Shown here piece by piece: positions 39,842 to 40,842 of a DNA stretch of 40,842 bases (positions within the stretch are counted from its first letter, which is position 1; the number at the start of each line of letters is the position of its first letter). The stretch is taken from contig JACQZJ010000150.1 of the NCBI GenBank assembly GCA_016213895.1, positions 1 through 40,842 of the forward strand, written 5' to 3'. This DNA is from Planctomycetota bacterium. Its GTDB lineage: Bacteria; Planctomycetota; B15-G4; JADJEK01. Position numbers and translations under genes: made by a program. A model generated the notes under the pieces. That model worked only from the letters and a program-made list of their open reading frames with translations, made no database searches and was not told where the DNA came from.

Positions 39842-40842
39842 CGCGCCGCCACTCCCTCGGAGGCGATCGAGGGCAGGGTCCAGGTGTTGATCACGGCGAG
39901 CGTCTGCGTGTTGATCTCCCTGATGCTCGCCGCCGCCATCTCGACCGCGTAGACCTTGTCGCCCTCGGGGGAGAGCCCGACCGCGAACGGAGAAGAGAGC
40001 CCCTGCGCCGACGTGAAGGTCAGGTAGCCCGCGGCGCCCGGATTGACCTTGAGGCGCGTGACTTCGTTGGAGTTGGGGCAGGCGATGTACGCGTAGTCGC
40101 CGCGGCCGTCCAGGTCGATGTCCGTCGGGAACAGGCCGATCGAGGAGACGCTGGCCACGATGCTGCCGGCCAGCCGCCGTCCGTGATCGGGATGTAGCCG
40201 ATCACCGTGTTGCGGGTCGCGCTCTGCGGATCGATGTCGACCACCACGACCGCCGCCGGGTTGCCGAGGCCGAGGTTCGCGGCGGTGAGGATGCGGCCGT
40301 CGCCGGAAATGCCGGAGCCTTCCCACTGCTTGAGAGTCGTGGGGAAGCCGGTGACGTTGGCGAGCTTCTGGGCGAAGGTCGGCGACGCCGGGTCGAGGTC
40401 GATCTCGATGATCTCCTGGAAGTTGTTGGCCGCATCCGGGCCGACGAGCCCGTAGCAGCGCGTCCCGTCCGGCGTGATGGCCGCGTTGTTCGGGACCCCG
40501 AACACGCTCACCGAGCCGAGAGCGGCGCCGGTCACGGCGTCGATCACGAGGAAGGTGCGGGAACTCATGGCGGATACGACCGCCAGCGAGCCGTCCGGAG
40601 TGAAGGCGACATCCACGTTGCCGGCGAGCATGGACCAGTTGCTGATCGCGCCGGTCAGGGGATCGATCGCGAAGACCGAACTGGTGTAGCCGGCCGCGCC
40701 CACGGCGAGGACGAGCGGCGCCGGCGTGATGACCACCTCGAGCCCCTCGCTCGCCGCGTAGCCGAGCACGCCCGGATCGGCCACGACCCACTGGAAGTAG
40801 GCGCTGAACCCGAGGAGCTGGGGCATGGCCGGGATGGGCAGG
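39838..40842 (-). pseudogene. Frameshifted beta-propeller protein, 5' end beyond the window
   Basis: The coding sequence enters from the right edge and runs in one frame to about 40170 (ending near NTVIGYIPITDGGW), then continues in another frame (from about LAGSIVASVSSIGLFP) to a TAG at 39838. Both parts are clearly one protein: YncE/lactonase-like repeats such as AALGSVSVFGVPNNAAITPDG, GNVDVAFTPDGSLAVVS, and SPFAVGLSPEGDKVYAVEMA. A single-base indel near 40165-40185 explains the switch; a sequencing error cannot be excluded. The first visible residues, LPIPAMPQLLGFSAYFQW, resemble a module common in secreted proteins of Planctomycetota-like genomes (from memory). The stop codon lies within the terminal repeat of the neighbouring element, so the C-terminus may be truncated. 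Confidence 0.6.

Noticed and set aside
1-40842. tRNA, rRNA, CRISPR array, tRNA(Sec), murC or murD genes
   Set aside because: Looked for by eye on both strands; nothing recognisable. A tRNA scan was not possible here.

Overview
The window is a high-GC bacterial chromosome segment with tightly packed, mostly overlapping genes and frequent GTG/TTG starts. The mix of an Rnf complex, 2-oxoacid:ferredoxin oxidoreductases, a division and cell-wall (dcw) cluster, a selenoprotein SelD and a four-repeat S1 protein suggests an uncultured anaerobic or facultative Gram-negative lineage. Planctomycetota or a neighbouring deep phylum is my best guess, from the general look of the S1, zinc-ribbon and beta-propeller proteins; no rRNA is present to settle it.

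Region 1 (343-14569, minus strand) is one long energy-conservation operon, in transcription order: korA, korB, an unrecognised 332-aa gene, rnfB, a giant NifJ-type pyruvate:ferredoxin oxidoreductase with an extra C-terminal ferredoxin domain, rnfC, rnfD, rnfG, rnfE, rnfA, and a 58-aa Cys-rich membrane protein. Junctions are mostly ATGA or GTGA overlaps or gaps of a few bases. Two oxoacid oxidoreductases would make or use reduced ferredoxin, and Rnf would couple ferredoxin/NAD+ electron transfer to ion pumping. The last gene sits where rnfB often lies and resembles in layout the small Cys-rich membrane proteins used in metal or Fe-S maturation.

Region 2 (14975-20308) holds dnaE (minus), then on the plus strand a HEAT-repeat lipoprotein and a Zn-ribbon protein of unknown function.

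Region 3 (20450-32627, plus) is a dcw cluster: mraZ with tandem GTGG boxes and a promoter, rsmH, ftsL-like, ftsI, murE, murF, mraY, ftsW, a double-LysM membrane protein, murG and murB. murC, murD, ftsQ, ftsA and ftsZ are not in the window. The only large gap inside it, murF-mraY, holds a 146-nt element closed by a 24-bp imperfect stem with internal hairpins. It is either a structured RNA with two exclusive folds or a miniature inverted-repeat element.

Region 4 (32959-39509): a VTT/DedA-type membrane protein and recJ on the minus strand, divergent from selA-selD, then an S1-domain protein. selD carries an in-frame UGA (Sec26) followed by a bacterial SECIS-like hairpin. recJ and selA both look leaderless.

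Region 5 (39522-40842): a long stem-loop, a 238-bp inverted-repeat element, and a frameshifted beta-propeller gene running off the right edge, whose present stop codon lies inside the element's terminal repeat. Two copies of another 188-bp inverted-repeat element lie at 121-308 and 32632-32819, each just downstream of the last gene of a cluster. I recognised no tRNA, rRNA, CRISPR array or complete insertion sequence.
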